Assembly: GCA_019649035.1 (NCBI GenBank) | Contig: BMAT01007851.1 | Coordinates: forward strand, 233,937-264,553 | Direction of reading: 5' to 3' | Source of the DNA: Elysia marginata | Taxonomy: Eukaryota; Mollusca; Gastropoda; Plakobranchidae | Length of the DNA stretch: 30,617 nucleotides | In this document: positions 1 to 11,300 of the stretch, piece after piece | How the letters are laid out: the number at the start of each line of letters is the position of its first letter | Position numbering within the stretch: position 1 is the first letter of the stretch | Notes under the pieces: generated by a model | What the model saw: the letters and a program-made list of their open reading frames with translations, nothing else | Databases searched by the model: none | Told to the model about the DNA's origin: nothing | Position numbers and translations under genes: made by a program

Positions 1-1432
1 GTTTACAAGAATAAGAAAAAAAAATGTCTCTTGAATAATACATCTTGAAAAACTATGTAAACTTAACTCATGAGCTATCGGCGCCATGGCCTGGTCAGAA
101 AGGTTTTTTCCTTACTCCTACGAGTCAACATTCAAAACTGCTCCACTGCATTGTCTTTGTCTACACTTTACTACATCTGCAGCTTGCTATTGTGCGGTTT
201 TTACTTTTGCTGTTTATGGGAGCTGAATTGTCAAAACAAGAGATTGTTGAAGCATTTTGTGGTGGAACAGCATCTGACACTCACGTGGAGAAAGCGTAAA
301 CAAAAACTATTGAAGTTTTTTGCTGCTCAGCTTCGTTAATTTTTGGCTTCTTATGTTGCAGGGTGGGGGGGGGGGGGGCTTTTCATTCAAACATTTTTTT
401 TCTGGAAGATCTTTTATTTCCCATCCCCATCAGTCGCCATTATCTCTCTGTCTCTCTCTCTATCTCCCTCTCTCTCTTTCGTTCTATTTATATGCATTGA
501 AGTAACTCCTCATGTAAAATGTCACTTCAACTTTTTAAAATCTGTTTAAGGTACCAATAGGTATAGACCAGATATATCTGTTTGTAAAGCATGTCGTTCT
601 GACTCGATTATTTTGATATCTTTATATACTTAGAGACGCATTTGAGCACATGCCTGGGTTACACTGTGCTGCTATCGTTTTCAATCATAGATTACAACGT
701 TATTGTAGCATCATTGTGTATTTCATTCCTCTCTCTAGTAACGTGGTGGTCTAGTGGTCAACATTTGGCTTTCAAATCACGTGGTATATATAACGTTTGA
801 GTCTTCACTCGGTCAGGTTGATGTTTCCTCACTGAATGGCTCGGATGTTAGATGACTATCTAAATATCTGGTGAGACAGAAATGTTTAAATTGATTCACT
901 GTTTCTGACAATTGTTCCTTTGTGAGCTCTGAAGATACATTGGGGGTTAAGTCAAACACTTTGTCGAAATGTTTTGAGCCCCACGGTATATTTCGTGCTT
1001 CATTAAAAAAAAAACTTTCGCTGACATTTTGACACCAAAGTTTATTGTCCAGAATGTAGTTACGACAATAGGTTTTAAGTGACTTTCTCGGCTTCCTTCG
1101 TCTTTTCTACTAAAAACAAAACCGCTGATGCACTCAATTTGCAAATTCTATCACCCGCACGAGAAACTGTCAACACTTTGGAAAATTATTAAAGCCATAT
1201 TCCTTGCTCTGTATCTTTTTATATTCAAACACTTGAAGGCTTTCGAACTCCATGATTTTACGAAGAAACCCTTTTTGTCGATACTATTCTAAGATGAGAG
1301 GGGAAGAAAAAGGAAAAGAATCGATAGTCGTCCTCGAGTCACAAAAGGCGGAAGGATATCAGCCACATAAACCAACAAGCGTCGGTGTCTCCAGTGAACA
1401 GATTGTTGTCACACGAGACAGAATCCTCAACA
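1..1432. other. non-coding sequence, probably intron or upstream of the prospero homologue
   Basis: I see no supported exon. The stretch holds a 14-base G run (365-378), a pyrimidine-rich tract (441-480) and the decayed SINE (about 742-880). The remaining sequence is AT-rich and shows no family I recognise. Confidence 0.6.
742..880 (+). mobile_element. decayed tRNA-derived SINE
   Basis: An A-box-like TGGTCTAGTGGT (747-758) and a B-box-like GTTTGAGTCTT (795-805) are correctly spaced, followed by a non-tRNA body. The B-box has lost the central CG (TTTGAG for TTCGAG), as expected for an old copy with CpG decay. No target duplication is visible and the 3' end is uncertain. Its head (GGTCTAGTGG...GGCTTTC) resembles that of the minus-strand SINE near 30529, so the two may share a tRNA origin. 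Confidence 0.65.
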
Positions 1433-1690
1433 ACCCGGTCTCATCTCCGTCTCTCGGTTTGTTTGCGCTCGCACCCCTTGCCAAGTGAGTACCCGGAGAA
1501 AAGAATCCCAGGTTACGGGCAAGAGACGCCCCCCAAGATAATGGCGCTCTTCCAGTGGCGTCCACCGGTTGAAGGGGAGATAACCATGCAAGATCACGTC
1601 TGGTAGCCGGCCGGAGTCCTTGGGCACGCGTGCCCCGCCCGGCTCGGGACAGCGTGGAGACGGCTCTAGCCCGTCGGGACTGAAAATAAA
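1433..1690. promoter_or_regulatory. CpG-rich block with a strong donor-like site
   Basis: This 260-base stretch is markedly richer in G, C and CpG than its AT-rich neighbours, with clusters such as GCCGGCCGG and GCACGCGTGCCCCGCCCGG (including the palindrome GCACGCGTGC). It contains a good splice donor, CCAA|GTGAGT, at 1484/1485, at the end of a short open stretch from 1252. It could be an alternative first exon or promoter, a decayed repeat, or an unmethylated regulatory block. I recognise no protein family in any frame. Confidence 0.3.
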
Positions 1691-3887
1691 TCTCTTTGGT
1701 AATAAACGAAATTCCTTAAGTGCACATAACTGGAGGATGTCGATACCCGAAGAATTGGGAAAGACAAAAAAAAAAAACTATAGAGCTCTTCGTCGGAGAT
1801 GCGGGGTTTGTTCAATAATTCTAGAATCCTTGACATATATTCATTTCGAACTCGTTTTGCGTGAGAGCGCATATTACCGATATAGGGACAAAGGGAATAA
1901 AATATTTTCGAAAAAAAAAGTGAAACTAAAACTTTCAGAGATAGTGGGCATAGTTTTTTTCTATATTTCTGATAGTAGGAAAACGTAGAATTTTTTTTTT
2001 TATAAAAAATGACCAAAAAAAAGAAAACGCTTATGGGTGGAGCAGAGCTCTCTGGTGTGACGTCTATCATGGGGTGGGTAGTTGATGGTTACATTTTGTG
2101 GTAAGATACACTGTATCGCACCGAAATACTCTAGAATGTGATATCATAATTCTAAAAAATGAGATACCATTTAATGATCTGACCCTCTTAAATTCGAGGG
2201 TGGCAAAGGCAAACTTTATATTAAAACGTATGCTGAGATTTTCTCAACGTCTTTAAAAAAATCTTGATTCCGAATATTAGATTTTAATTAGACATCCCTT
2301 GTAAAAAAAATAATGGTTGTATCTGTGACTTTTCTATGTAGGTTTAAACATACTGATTCTACAAGTAGTAAGAGGCGCTAAAGTTGGTGTTGTGCCTTTT
2401 CGTAATAAAGGGTATAAAAATCTTTAGTTCAAGAAAGTTTTAGATGATCCATTCCGGTATAATATGTCTCAACTGTACAAAAGCAGAAGGATGAGTTCCC
2501 TCGATGCGTATTTGAGAGCTTTCATGTCACTATTTATCTCATAAATTTTGATCAATGCGATTTCTAGAAATATGCAGGCAACCCCTTACATACAGGAACA
2601 CGAGCTAATACTTTGTTCCGGGACTACCGAAAAGGGTTAGGTTAAGATGGACAGTAGAATAGAATCACTCTCTGAGAAATTCGATCCCCCCCCCCTTCCC
2701 AGATATGCTTTTATTTCTTTTTGCCGTTTATGTTATCATTGTAATTTCAAACCTTTGCCTTTTTTTCTGCTCTATCTTTTACTCTCTTCGTTTTTCTCAT
2801 GAACTCCCCCCCACACTCTCACTGCCTTTATCTATATTTCCTCTTAGTTTCTTTTTCTATCTTCTTTTTCTCTCTCTGTCTCTCATATTCTCTTCTCCTC
2901 TCTCAATTTGTCTCTCAGACCCTGTTTCCTTACTCTCTCTCTCCATCTCTCTGCCTCTCTCCCGTGTTACTCATTGTTGTATTCATCCCCCAGGGGGAGT
3001 GAGTGGCCCCACTCCACTACAAGAGAGGAGCTAATCATCCCGCTACCCCAAACTGCATTAAAGATATGAATGCATGAAACTTTAATGCCCATTAAGTCGT
3101 CTAAATGCCGATAGTGCGGGATCTGAGAGAAGAGCCGCCTATCATGACATCTCAGCTCCTAGTGGCCATGCTTTTTTGTGATGTCGAGAAGGGCGAGACA
3201 GAGAGAGAAAGAGGAGGGAGGCATGTAGGGATATAGATGAAGAGATGTTTCTATTTGGAGACATAAACTTCGCGAGACTATCATCGACAGAAAGCCACTT
3301 TCTTCTAGCTCATCATCTGCTTTGAGCCTTTTAGTTTTGTCTCTCAATTACAAAATTTCTTATTACTTTGACAACATTTTGGAGGAGTGAAGAAAGTAAA
3401 CGCAACAAATTAAGACGTTGTCACATTCACTCTTTCCGTCACTCATGATAAAAAGTTCCAAGGTTGTAGAAATTGTTTTGTAGAGTTCGTATAATATGCA
3501 AGACAAACTGCACTCTTGTTTGCCTAAAAACTGCTGTCTTTTTTCTTTTTAGGTGGACATTCAGCTTTTGTTTGTAAGGTGCGAAAGGAAACATTGAACA
3601 TGTTTGTGTGTGTGTGACAAATAAAAAATTAGTCCAACAGTGTACGCGTGTGGTCTATAACAAAGCAAAACGAAAGAACGAGTCAAGATCTCTTAATAGG
3701 TAATACCCTTTGTCTTGGTCCCATTAAACAGTTATACGGCAATCATAGAAGAAAGGGAGACCACGGATCTCATACAGAAGTCAAAAGACGTAGAAAGTAA
3801 AATGCTTGTATCAATCTTATTAATATTGATAAATGGCGCTTTATTGTGTCACATGATCAATACGAGACCTAAAGACGCTTTCTCTCT

Positions 3888-3939
<52 letters not shown>

Positions 3940-4796
3940 AAGGGAGCATAACCTCCAATTCATTAATACATAATGGGACTATACAACTTATACAAATCTT
4001 GCGTTTTGAGAAGCTTTTCCTAGTCTGTCTATCATGCAACGATAGCTGACAACTTGGCGATAAAAACAAACCTTCGGTCAGCTCAGACACAGGTAGTCAT
4101 CGCTCTTGGGGTTTGCGTCAGTATCAATAAATGAAAGCCGAGCAGAGACTAGAATGCTTGGGTTTCTTTTTATGTGGTTGCATCAATGAAACGTGACTGA
4201 AGTTTCATTTTTTATCTTTTTGGTTGTTTTTTTTTTTTGTTATCAAGTCTCCATGTTGTGGCCCCTTTGTCGCGATACCTAGAAATCTCACACCTTCAAT
4301 GAGCACATATTGACGTGCTATAATTAATTGTTTAACTTACCTACAACTTTGGCTGCATCATGTGCACGTGGATTTTCTTATCTTATCGCCATAGCCCAAA
4401 TAACCTATAACCACTGCATGTTTTACACAGGATCAGTTTGTTAGTATTTTTTGCCTTAGGGTGAACCCCGAGATGGAAAGATGGCGCGGAGGGGGCGGGA
4501 GGGTGTCAGCGATTGATGCTCATCAATATTTGATGACTTTTGCCATAAGCAGAGAAGCTACAGAAGTAGACAAAAGAGCATCTTGTTTTCAACCATGCTG
4601 AGTTACTCTTAAAAGCTGCGATTCAAGCTCTGGATTAGAGCGAGGATAATTCTAGAGCGCTACAGCTACCGTTGATTCCACGCGTTCTCTTCTACTTGTG
4701 TGTGAGCATCATTTGTGACGAGTTCTGAAAACTTTCATCTTTGTCAGACTTCCGAACTTGCGATCACCACCCGCCTCCCATAACATTGCTTTTCAC

Positions 4797-4798
<2 letters not shown>
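1691..4798. other. non-coding sequence with simple-sequence tracts
   Basis: There is no supported gene. A long pyrimidine-rich tract occupies about 2701-2965, a C10 run lies near 2687-2698 and a (CT)n tract lies at 3880-3933. The open frames here are serine/leucine strings from (CT)n and are not genes. The rest is AT-rich sequence in which I see nothing specific. Confidence 0.65.
3880..3933 (+). repeat. (CT)n microsatellite
   Basis: Nearly pure CT dinucleotides run into a short GTGTGT. Confidence 0.95.
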
Positions 4799-4863
<65 letters not shown>

Positions 4864-4870
4864 TCTCTCT
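4799..4870 (+). repeat. (CT)n microsatellite, long
   Basis: This is an almost uninterrupted CT tract of about 70 bases directly upstream of the SINE target site. Confidence 0.97.
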
Positions 4871-4872
4871 TT

Positions 4873-4885
4873 TCTCCCCCACTAT
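4873..4885. repeat. left target-site duplication of the SINE
   Basis: TCTCCCCCACTAT is identical to the 13 bases at 5194-5206 on the other side of the SINE. Confidence 0.93.
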
Positions 4886-5193
4886 ACCGGCTCTGTGGCC
4901 TAGCGGTAAGACACTCGCTCAGAGATCGGGAGGTGCGTGGTTCGATCCCCGGCCGAGTCAAACCAAAGACTTTAAAAATTGGTATTAGCGGCTGATCCGC
5001 CTAGTGTATGGCATTATGGATTAAGTTTTAAGTCTGGTAGACCCGGTGTCAGAATAATGTGACTGGGTGTGGTGTATGCAAGCGCTCCTTACATCACAGT
5101 GTGACAATACGCTTTCAATTGTCTCCAGCACCGTCTCTGATATAACCTTGTAGTTGAAAAGAGAACTTGAAATTCAAACAACCAACCAACCAA
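4886..5193 (+). mobile_element. complete tRNA-derived SINE (308 bp) flanked by a 13-bp target-site duplication
   Basis: The head has a polymerase III A-box (TGGCCTAGCGG, 4896-4906) and B-box (GGTTCGATCCC, 4939-4949) at tRNA spacing, with the first and last five bases of the tRNA-like part able to pair. A non-tRNA body of about 220 bases follows, ending in a short (AACC)n tail. Both sides carry the identical 13-mer TCTCCCCCACTAT (4873-4885 and 5194-5206), which marks a LINE-assisted insertion and implies a young copy. It landed at the end of a long (CT)n tract. I cannot name the SINE family. It resembles the broad mollusc SINEs with conserved central domains, but that is inference. It does not encode protein. 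Confidence 0.93.
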
Positions 5194-5206
5194 TCTCCCC
5201 CACTAT
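5194..5206. repeat. right target-site duplication of the SINE
   Basis: This is a perfect copy of the 13 bases at 4873-4885, directly after the (AACC)n tail. Confidence 0.93.
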
Positions 5207-5395
5207 CTTTTACCTCTTTTAAGAATACCTCTTTCCCGGCATCATTTATATAAAGTGAAAAATTGCACCGTCATATTTTACCTCTCCAGAGATCCAGTAG
5301 CGCTCACTATCAAATATCACCAACACAAGCTCTTACAATATGAACTAAATTATTGCAGCCTTCCCTGGTCCGCTAGCATTGTTCCAGATGAGCGT

Positions 5396-5442
5396 GAGAG
5401 GGAGAGAGAGTGTGTGTAAGAGCTAGAGAGAGAGAGAGAGAG
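5396..5442 (+). repeat. (GA)n/(GT)n microsatellite
   Basis: GA dinucleotides are interrupted by GTGTGTGT. It forms an inverted pair with the (CT)n tract at 5576-5626. Confidence 0.9.
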
Positions 5443-5572
5443 ACGGTTCGAAGATGGAGGGGAGAAAAGAGAGGGAGGATGGGCTATGCGCTAAACAGTC
5501 TTTGTGTTGTTTCTTGATTGCAACAATCATTAAATTTTGTCTTTCAATGTGGTGCCATCACTTTGTGGCACA

Positions 5573-5575
<3 letters not shown>

Positions 5576-5622
<47 letters not shown>

Positions 5623-5626
5623 TCTA
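5576..5626 (+). repeat. (CT)n microsatellite
   Basis: This CT tract of about 50 bases could pair with the (GA)n tract 130 bases upstream in a transcript. Confidence 0.95.
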
Positions 5627-6249
5627 TCCACAGTGTTGACTTCTTTTCTCCCCGAGGGCTTGTGTGGCATGCCCAGTTGTATAAAAATAATGAAATGGTT
5701 TGACTCTTTCCTTGTTTTGTAGTGTCCCGATGGTCCTACTATTCAGACAAACTGCTTTCCGCACCAAGCTAGATATCTCACACAGATGGAGAACAGAAAA
5801 CTTCTTTATATTTTGGGTTCCGATCTTTGCACCCTGAGTGGTGTCGTTGCTCGTCGTGGAACCCATGTTAAGTCCTGACAGCATTTCATGGATCAAGTGC
5901 TTTATAAAACACCGTTCTTTGCTTATTCTTCAATCCACGTTATCAATAATTTTCATTGCTAATGCGTTTGAATTTGAGTTTGCTGCTATCGAAACATGCC
6001 AGTGGGAATCGGATAACTTACCACATTGAACCCCAGTGTAACTCAGAGTATCTATCGACACCGTTTGTAATCTAATGCAAGATAAGACTTAGTTAACCAC
6101 TTAAAAAAAGAGCACGATAAAGCAAAATAATCACTCTATTGTACGTCTCGTGAGATAGTATTAAGATAGGGATAGATGGAAAGAGGCGGGGCTGAAAGTT
6201 ATGTTCTGATACATTATTTTTGCTTAATAGTTGTTCTCTTTGGAGGAAG
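5627..6249. other. non-coding sequence
   Basis: No gene, RNA or repeat was recognised in this stretch. Confidence 0.5.
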
Positions 6250-6335
6250 ACACAGACAGATAAGCAGATAGACAGACATTAGGACACATAGACATAAAGA
6301 CAGACATGCACATAGGCGGACAAATAGAGAGACAA
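6250..6335 (+). repeat. degenerate GACA/GATA simple repeat
   Basis: Irregular CAGACAGATAAG, ATAGACAGACAT and GACATAAAGACAGACAT units form a decayed tetranucleotide repeat. Confidence 0.8.
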
Positions 6336-6360
6336 TGGGTTAGTTGGGATGGAACGAGGC

Positions 6361-6527
6361 ATATAAATTCCGCTCATTTGAACAACATGAACTCACAGAT
6401 TGTGAAGACCGGGACAAACTGTGTCGCTCGCTCACTCTGCTGTCTGATGCGCGGCCGAGCCTCGCGACAGTGTTCTCCAGTCTGTGGTGTCATCAGTTTT
6501 CCGTGTCGGTGTGTTCTCAGGGTGAGC
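6361..6527 (+). promoter_or_regulatory. candidate TATA promoter and short first exon ending in a strong donor
   Basis: CATATAAATTC at about 6360-6370 resembles a TATA box. A GC- and CpG-richer stretch follows and ends in TCTCAGG|GTGAGCG, a near-consensus donor at 6521/6522. The stretch contrasts with AT-rich flanks. It may be an alternative 5' exon, or a chance block. No protein family is recognisable in it and no transcript evidence is available. Confidence 0.25.
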
Positions 6528-7244
6528 GTGCGACAGGTGGTCACACTGATGCTGCTACTCTACAGTAGGCCTAACCCCAGGCACGAGCACTCAGGTCGAA
6601 ACACCAACAACAACACAAAGTTACAAGTAACCAGTGGAGATACCAGTCAGCTCATCATCTCGACAAGGAGATTTTTTCTACGTGAGCTGATGACTTTTAT
6701 TCAACACAGAATCGCTCTCATGAAGAATCGAATTGATTAAAAAAAAATAGCACGCTCTCATCGGAATGTTTTAAGACGGCAAGACCAGCAGTTATCTTAA
6801 AATTCAGTAATCATCTCTAACAGACGAAAATGGAAGAAAACCCAAAGACAAATAACTTTTGGTCGAAAGATTAGAGCCTGCGGAAAGAAAAAGGATACAA
6901 TTCAAAATATAGAGAAACAGATTCAATGAAAGAAAACAAAAAGAAAGGAAGGCATTTTTGACACTGTCGGGTACAACACAACTAGTGCTATTGAAGATGA
7001 CGAAACCAGCATTTTGATAATGCGGGCAACATCTCTAATTATTAAAAGGGTGTGGGTTTTCCTTATTTTTTTTTTGTTTGTTTTAATTTGCTTTGGCATT
7101 TCTAATTTGCAATCAGTAACCTAGGGAAGACCAGATACTGTTTAAGGTAACTTAAGGAGAATTAGAGAGTTTGTTTAGTCTGAGCGATTTTGGGGGCGAA
7201 GAAATAGTCAACATATATGGACTCACTGAGAAGAATCTAGAGGG
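6528..7244. other. non-coding, AT-rich sequence
   Basis: I see no gene or repeat family. One TAGGCCTA palindrome occurs just inside the left edge. Confidence 0.5.
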
Positions 7245-7375
7245 ATTAAGAGAAGGAAAGAGGGATAGAGACAGAAGGACAACTGTAGGTAAAAGAAGAG
7301 AGATGATAAAGAGTGAGAAAGAGAAAGAGTGTGTGTGTGTGGGAAAGAAAGAGTGAGAGAGAGCGTGTGTGTGTG
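7245..7375 (+). repeat. GA-rich and (GT)n compound microsatellite
   Basis: GAGAAAGAG-type purine runs are interrupted by two (GT)n blocks. Confidence 0.85.
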
Positions 7376-7823
7376 TGTTTAATACTGTCTGTGCGCGAGT
7401 GTACTATAGTTATTGCTTGGGACACCATCTCAATCCTGAGCTGCCAGTTTCATTCGCATGCCGAAATTTACTGACTTTCCATAACTAAAAGTAACTATTA
7501 GAGTGAAATCATGATTTCTCTTATCCACCAAGCAAGAGGTGAGAATACTCTATTTTTGATATTACGTATTAAGGTGTCAAGAAACGTGTCTTTTTATTTT
7601 TTTTTAGGATGGAAGTCATGGAGTTAATGAAATGATGGGACAAAAAAACAAAAGCTAACTGGAAAAAAGTACAACGGGGGGTGCTATAAAACTACCCCGG
7701 AAGTAATTATGTCGGATACTCTTCTTAATTTTATAAAGAGTGTAGAAATAGTTTAATGTCACAATTTTGACCAACAGATAATTAAGTTTTACGCACCATA
7801 AAATATTCGATAAGTTGGGTAAA

Positions 7824-7980
7824 TGGCGAGGGGGTAAGGCCAATAACAGGTATCGAATATTTCCTGTGCTTAACTGTGGCGAGGGGTAAGGCCAATAACA
7901 GGTATCGAATATTTCCTGTGCTGAACTGTGGCGAGGGGTAAGGCCAATAAAAGGTATCGAATATTTTCTGTGCTTAACTA
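7824..7980 (+). repeat. minisatellite, three tandem units of 52-53 bp
   Basis: Units start at 7824, 7877 and 7929, each with TGGCGAGGGG, TAAGGCCAATAA and GGTATCGAATATTT. They differ at only a few positions, including one extra G in the first unit. The motif AAATATTCGATA at 7801-7812, just upstream, is the exact reverse complement of the 12-mer TATCGAATATTT found in the first two units. The function is unknown and the array is non-coding. Confidence 0.95.
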
Positions 7981-8281
7981 TACCCGGAACGTTACACTTA
8001 ATGAAGTGGCTTTCTGGTATGCTCTTAACTCTATTTCCCCCTAACTCCGGTAAAAGTTGAATGCATGTAGCTCTGAGTTACAAACGTTTAATCTGTGGAT
8101 GGCAACAAAAATCTTCTTAATGAAGGAATCAGATAAAAATGTGACACAATTTGTGTCATTAAGTTAAAAAGTTCATGATACCCTGATGTCTTGTAAAGCT
8201 GTTCTTTGTTCTTTTAATTTCCGATTCTCAACCGCCAAGAAAGGGTTATAGCTTATAGCTAGCTGAGTTTGCTGTAGGTTT

Positions 8282-8390
8282 CACATTGTTTTCTAAAGAT
8301 ACCTGACTTGGGTTTTTCTGTATATAGAGTCCCACATTCTGTTCTAGAGGTGCCTGACTTGGGTTTTTCTGTAAAATAGGGTCCCACATT
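8282..8390 (+). repeat. minisatellite, two units of 51-52 bp plus a partial third
   Basis: Units start at CACATT at 8282, 8333 and 8385. Each of the first two contains CCTGACTTGGGTTTTTCTGT. The copies differ at about ten positions, so the duplication is not recent. Confidence 0.92.
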
Positions 8391-11300
8391 GTCTCATGTC
8401 TCGTGTTTGACGCCTGGGGACCCAAGCAGGTAGAATCGCGTGCTGGCATGGATAAGGCGAAGATGTTCGGAGGATGCGATATCGAGGGCGGCCGACATAC
8501 TTTACCGTCCCTAAGATAAATAGAGGGAAGCAAAGAGGTTTGATCCTCTTATGATTCTGTTAAGGAGATGGAACTGCAAGAAAAGCTGGTCGCCTCCAGC
8601 GGTTTGAGAATCTAAGCCTGGCCCTAGACTGTACCTGATCCCCCGTCTCAGGTCCTCCTGATATAAAACTATCATGAAGATCTTTGTCTGCTGATGTAGG
8701 GCAAAACAAAAAAGTATTACATGTAATTCTCGGCGTCTTGTTTGCTCTTTTTGTGTATCCGCCCGTTGTCTGCAGCTGAGAATATTTCACAGTGTTCACT
8801 TGATTTAGTTTGAAGACCAAAATCAACGCATTAAAATTGGTATAATCGTGGCAATGTAAATTAAATATTGTGGTGTTTATATTAGAAACAGGATTGCATG
8901 AGCAGGAAGAAAAAGAGGGGCAAGACCGAAGAAGAAGAAGAAGAATTGGTAATTGCGATAGCTATTCAGTATTCTCTATAACTATTATTATTAGTAGTAG
9001 TAATAGTATTAGTAGTATTATTATTTTATTGTTATTATCATCATTATTATTAGTATTATTATCGCAGCCTTTATCGTCCTTAGCTAATCATCATTACTGC
9101 TATCATTACAATCATAGTTATTTACCATCGAAGTGCTGCGGTAATTGGCAAGACCTGGAACAGACATTAGATAATTATACAAGTTCCTTCTATGTAGAGT
9201 AGAAGATTGTTGCTAACATATATTATTGTCTTCCAAGTTGCCTCTCCTGTGAGATCCTAATCCTCTGATAGATAACTAAGCGGCATGTAGAATCGGTGTT
9301 TTGCCACCTAGGTCTGTTCTAGTATTGATACTCAGCCAAATCCCTTCGTGTTCTGCTAATTACAAAAAAAGTGGTAACAAAAATAGGGCGGAAATTTCTG
9401 CAGAATGTTATTTACTTGTGGATACCTTATGAGAAGTCCCGTATTCTACAACTTTCTACTCTCAGGGTTAAGAGGATGCCCTCAACATCAGCAGGCTTCA
9501 GGCTGTCTGGTCACCCAGTGCTGTGCCAATTCGACCTTTAGAGGGTTTAACGTCTCCTAAGCTACCTGGGGATGCTTATACGGCGTAGTGCTGTGCCAAT
9601 AAGTTACCAATGCGTAAAACGAAAGAAAAGTCAGTTGGTTTTTTTGTTTAAAGAGAACACGGGGTGAGTGAAGTACAAGTGAACTTTTTGCGTCCTTCTT
9701 GTAAAAAGAACAAAAGAATCACCCCCCCCCTTCGCTAAATCACATCTTCCATGGTAGGAGATTAATTGCAGGGAGTATCTGTCGCACTAGATCTAGATCT
9801 ACAGGCATTACGAGGACAACTTAGTCTGGAGTTATCGTCCTTCGGTGCTTATTACCACCGAATTATTTCCCCTTAAGTATCTGAGATAACAAATAAAGAG
9901 TATATATAATGATGCAATAGAAATAGCCGTAAAAGTTAATTACGGAATAAGCACAATATCCCTTAATGACTTTTTTTCCTCCAATGCGCTAGAAAAGAGA
10001 AGATTTTTCTCTAGCTGTGATCATTATAGCTAGATAATTATATTACCGGGTATGATAGTTACTATAGTTGGTAGGACTAATCCTTCGTTAAACATGTTGT
10101 GTGGACGATTTCCCGTGAGTTTTGGGAGCAATGTCTGATTTAAGAGAGCTTTAGTGAGCTCATCGTTCATGATCTTCCTAGACCGTATTTGATAATATTT
10201 GCTACTCATATAATAGAGGCTTCTCACGATCCCACCACCCACATTCAGCAGGCGTTTCCTTATTTTACGTGTGTGAAGTTAGAAAAAGGTTTCTCAACAT
10301 GGCCGTTTAGTTTGTTGTCTTTGTTCTCCAAAACGCTTTCTCGGAGACGTGTTTACAAAGAGAGAGTGATTTTTAGCTGAAGCCCTGTTTTCTCCCAACA
10401 TCTACGCAAGATGTATCTTGTATCTCCAACTTAATACGAAAAACAATGGCCAAATTTCAAAGAATCATTGTTTTGATAAACAAAGTTATTCCCTCAAGTT
10501 TACTGGACAGATTCGTGGATGGCTTGTTTAGCATCGCCTACTCTTCGCTAGAATACTTAATACGCTAGTTTGAAAGCAGTGCTAATTGCTGGTTTCAATC
10601 TGACAAACTGGCATCATTCAGGAAACGTTTACAGCTTATATATAACCACCATGCAGCACTTAAGTCAACAACTAAAAGTAAGTTAGGTCATGTCAGACAC
10701 AATGCTGAAAATCTCCCTCCTTTTCAAATCATAACGCCACGTTAAGCTTCTGACTGACGCTGACACAGAGACGGGAGAATCCACGCACTCAATGCCCGCG
10801 TATCTACAGGGTTGGAAACGTCTCACAAGCGTGTCGTGAACGTCGTTTACACGTACCCTGACGGTAAACTTACATATGGCTTGAGGTTCTCAAAAACGTC
10901 TTGTGCCATGCTGGCCTCGGAGCTGCTGTAGTAAGATAGTCTGCATTGGTGACATGCCTGAGTCCGCCTTGAACCAACAAAGATTCACGGAGTTGAACTA
11001 ATTCTCTATCTTTGGATTGTCTTAACCCCCGAAGTGCTAGTACGTCAAAACTTAGCAAAATAATGAGTGTAGAGTTTGGGAGAAATAAGAAAAGACATTT
11101 ATTATTTTGTAGGGGGGATGGGGTGGAGAAAGATTGAGAGAGGGAGAAGAAGCAGGACGGTTTATGTTCAAACGTGAATATAAAATTGGTAGGAATAGGG
11201 AAGTATACGAGAGAGACAGGCTGACAAATAGATAAAACATTCAGACCATAAAATCAAAACTTGGACTAGGAACGAACAGGGTAGAGGAGAAGAAAGGGAG

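Noticed and set aside
4886-4960. A working tRNA gene
   Set aside because: The A- and B-boxes are present, but the fold is imperfect and it continues into a SINE body with tail and target duplications, so it is a SINE head.
8560-8826. 88-residue minus-strand open frame next to the 51-bp repeat
   Set aside because: I recognise no family. It may belong to an unidentified repeat, but the sequence alone does not support a gene.
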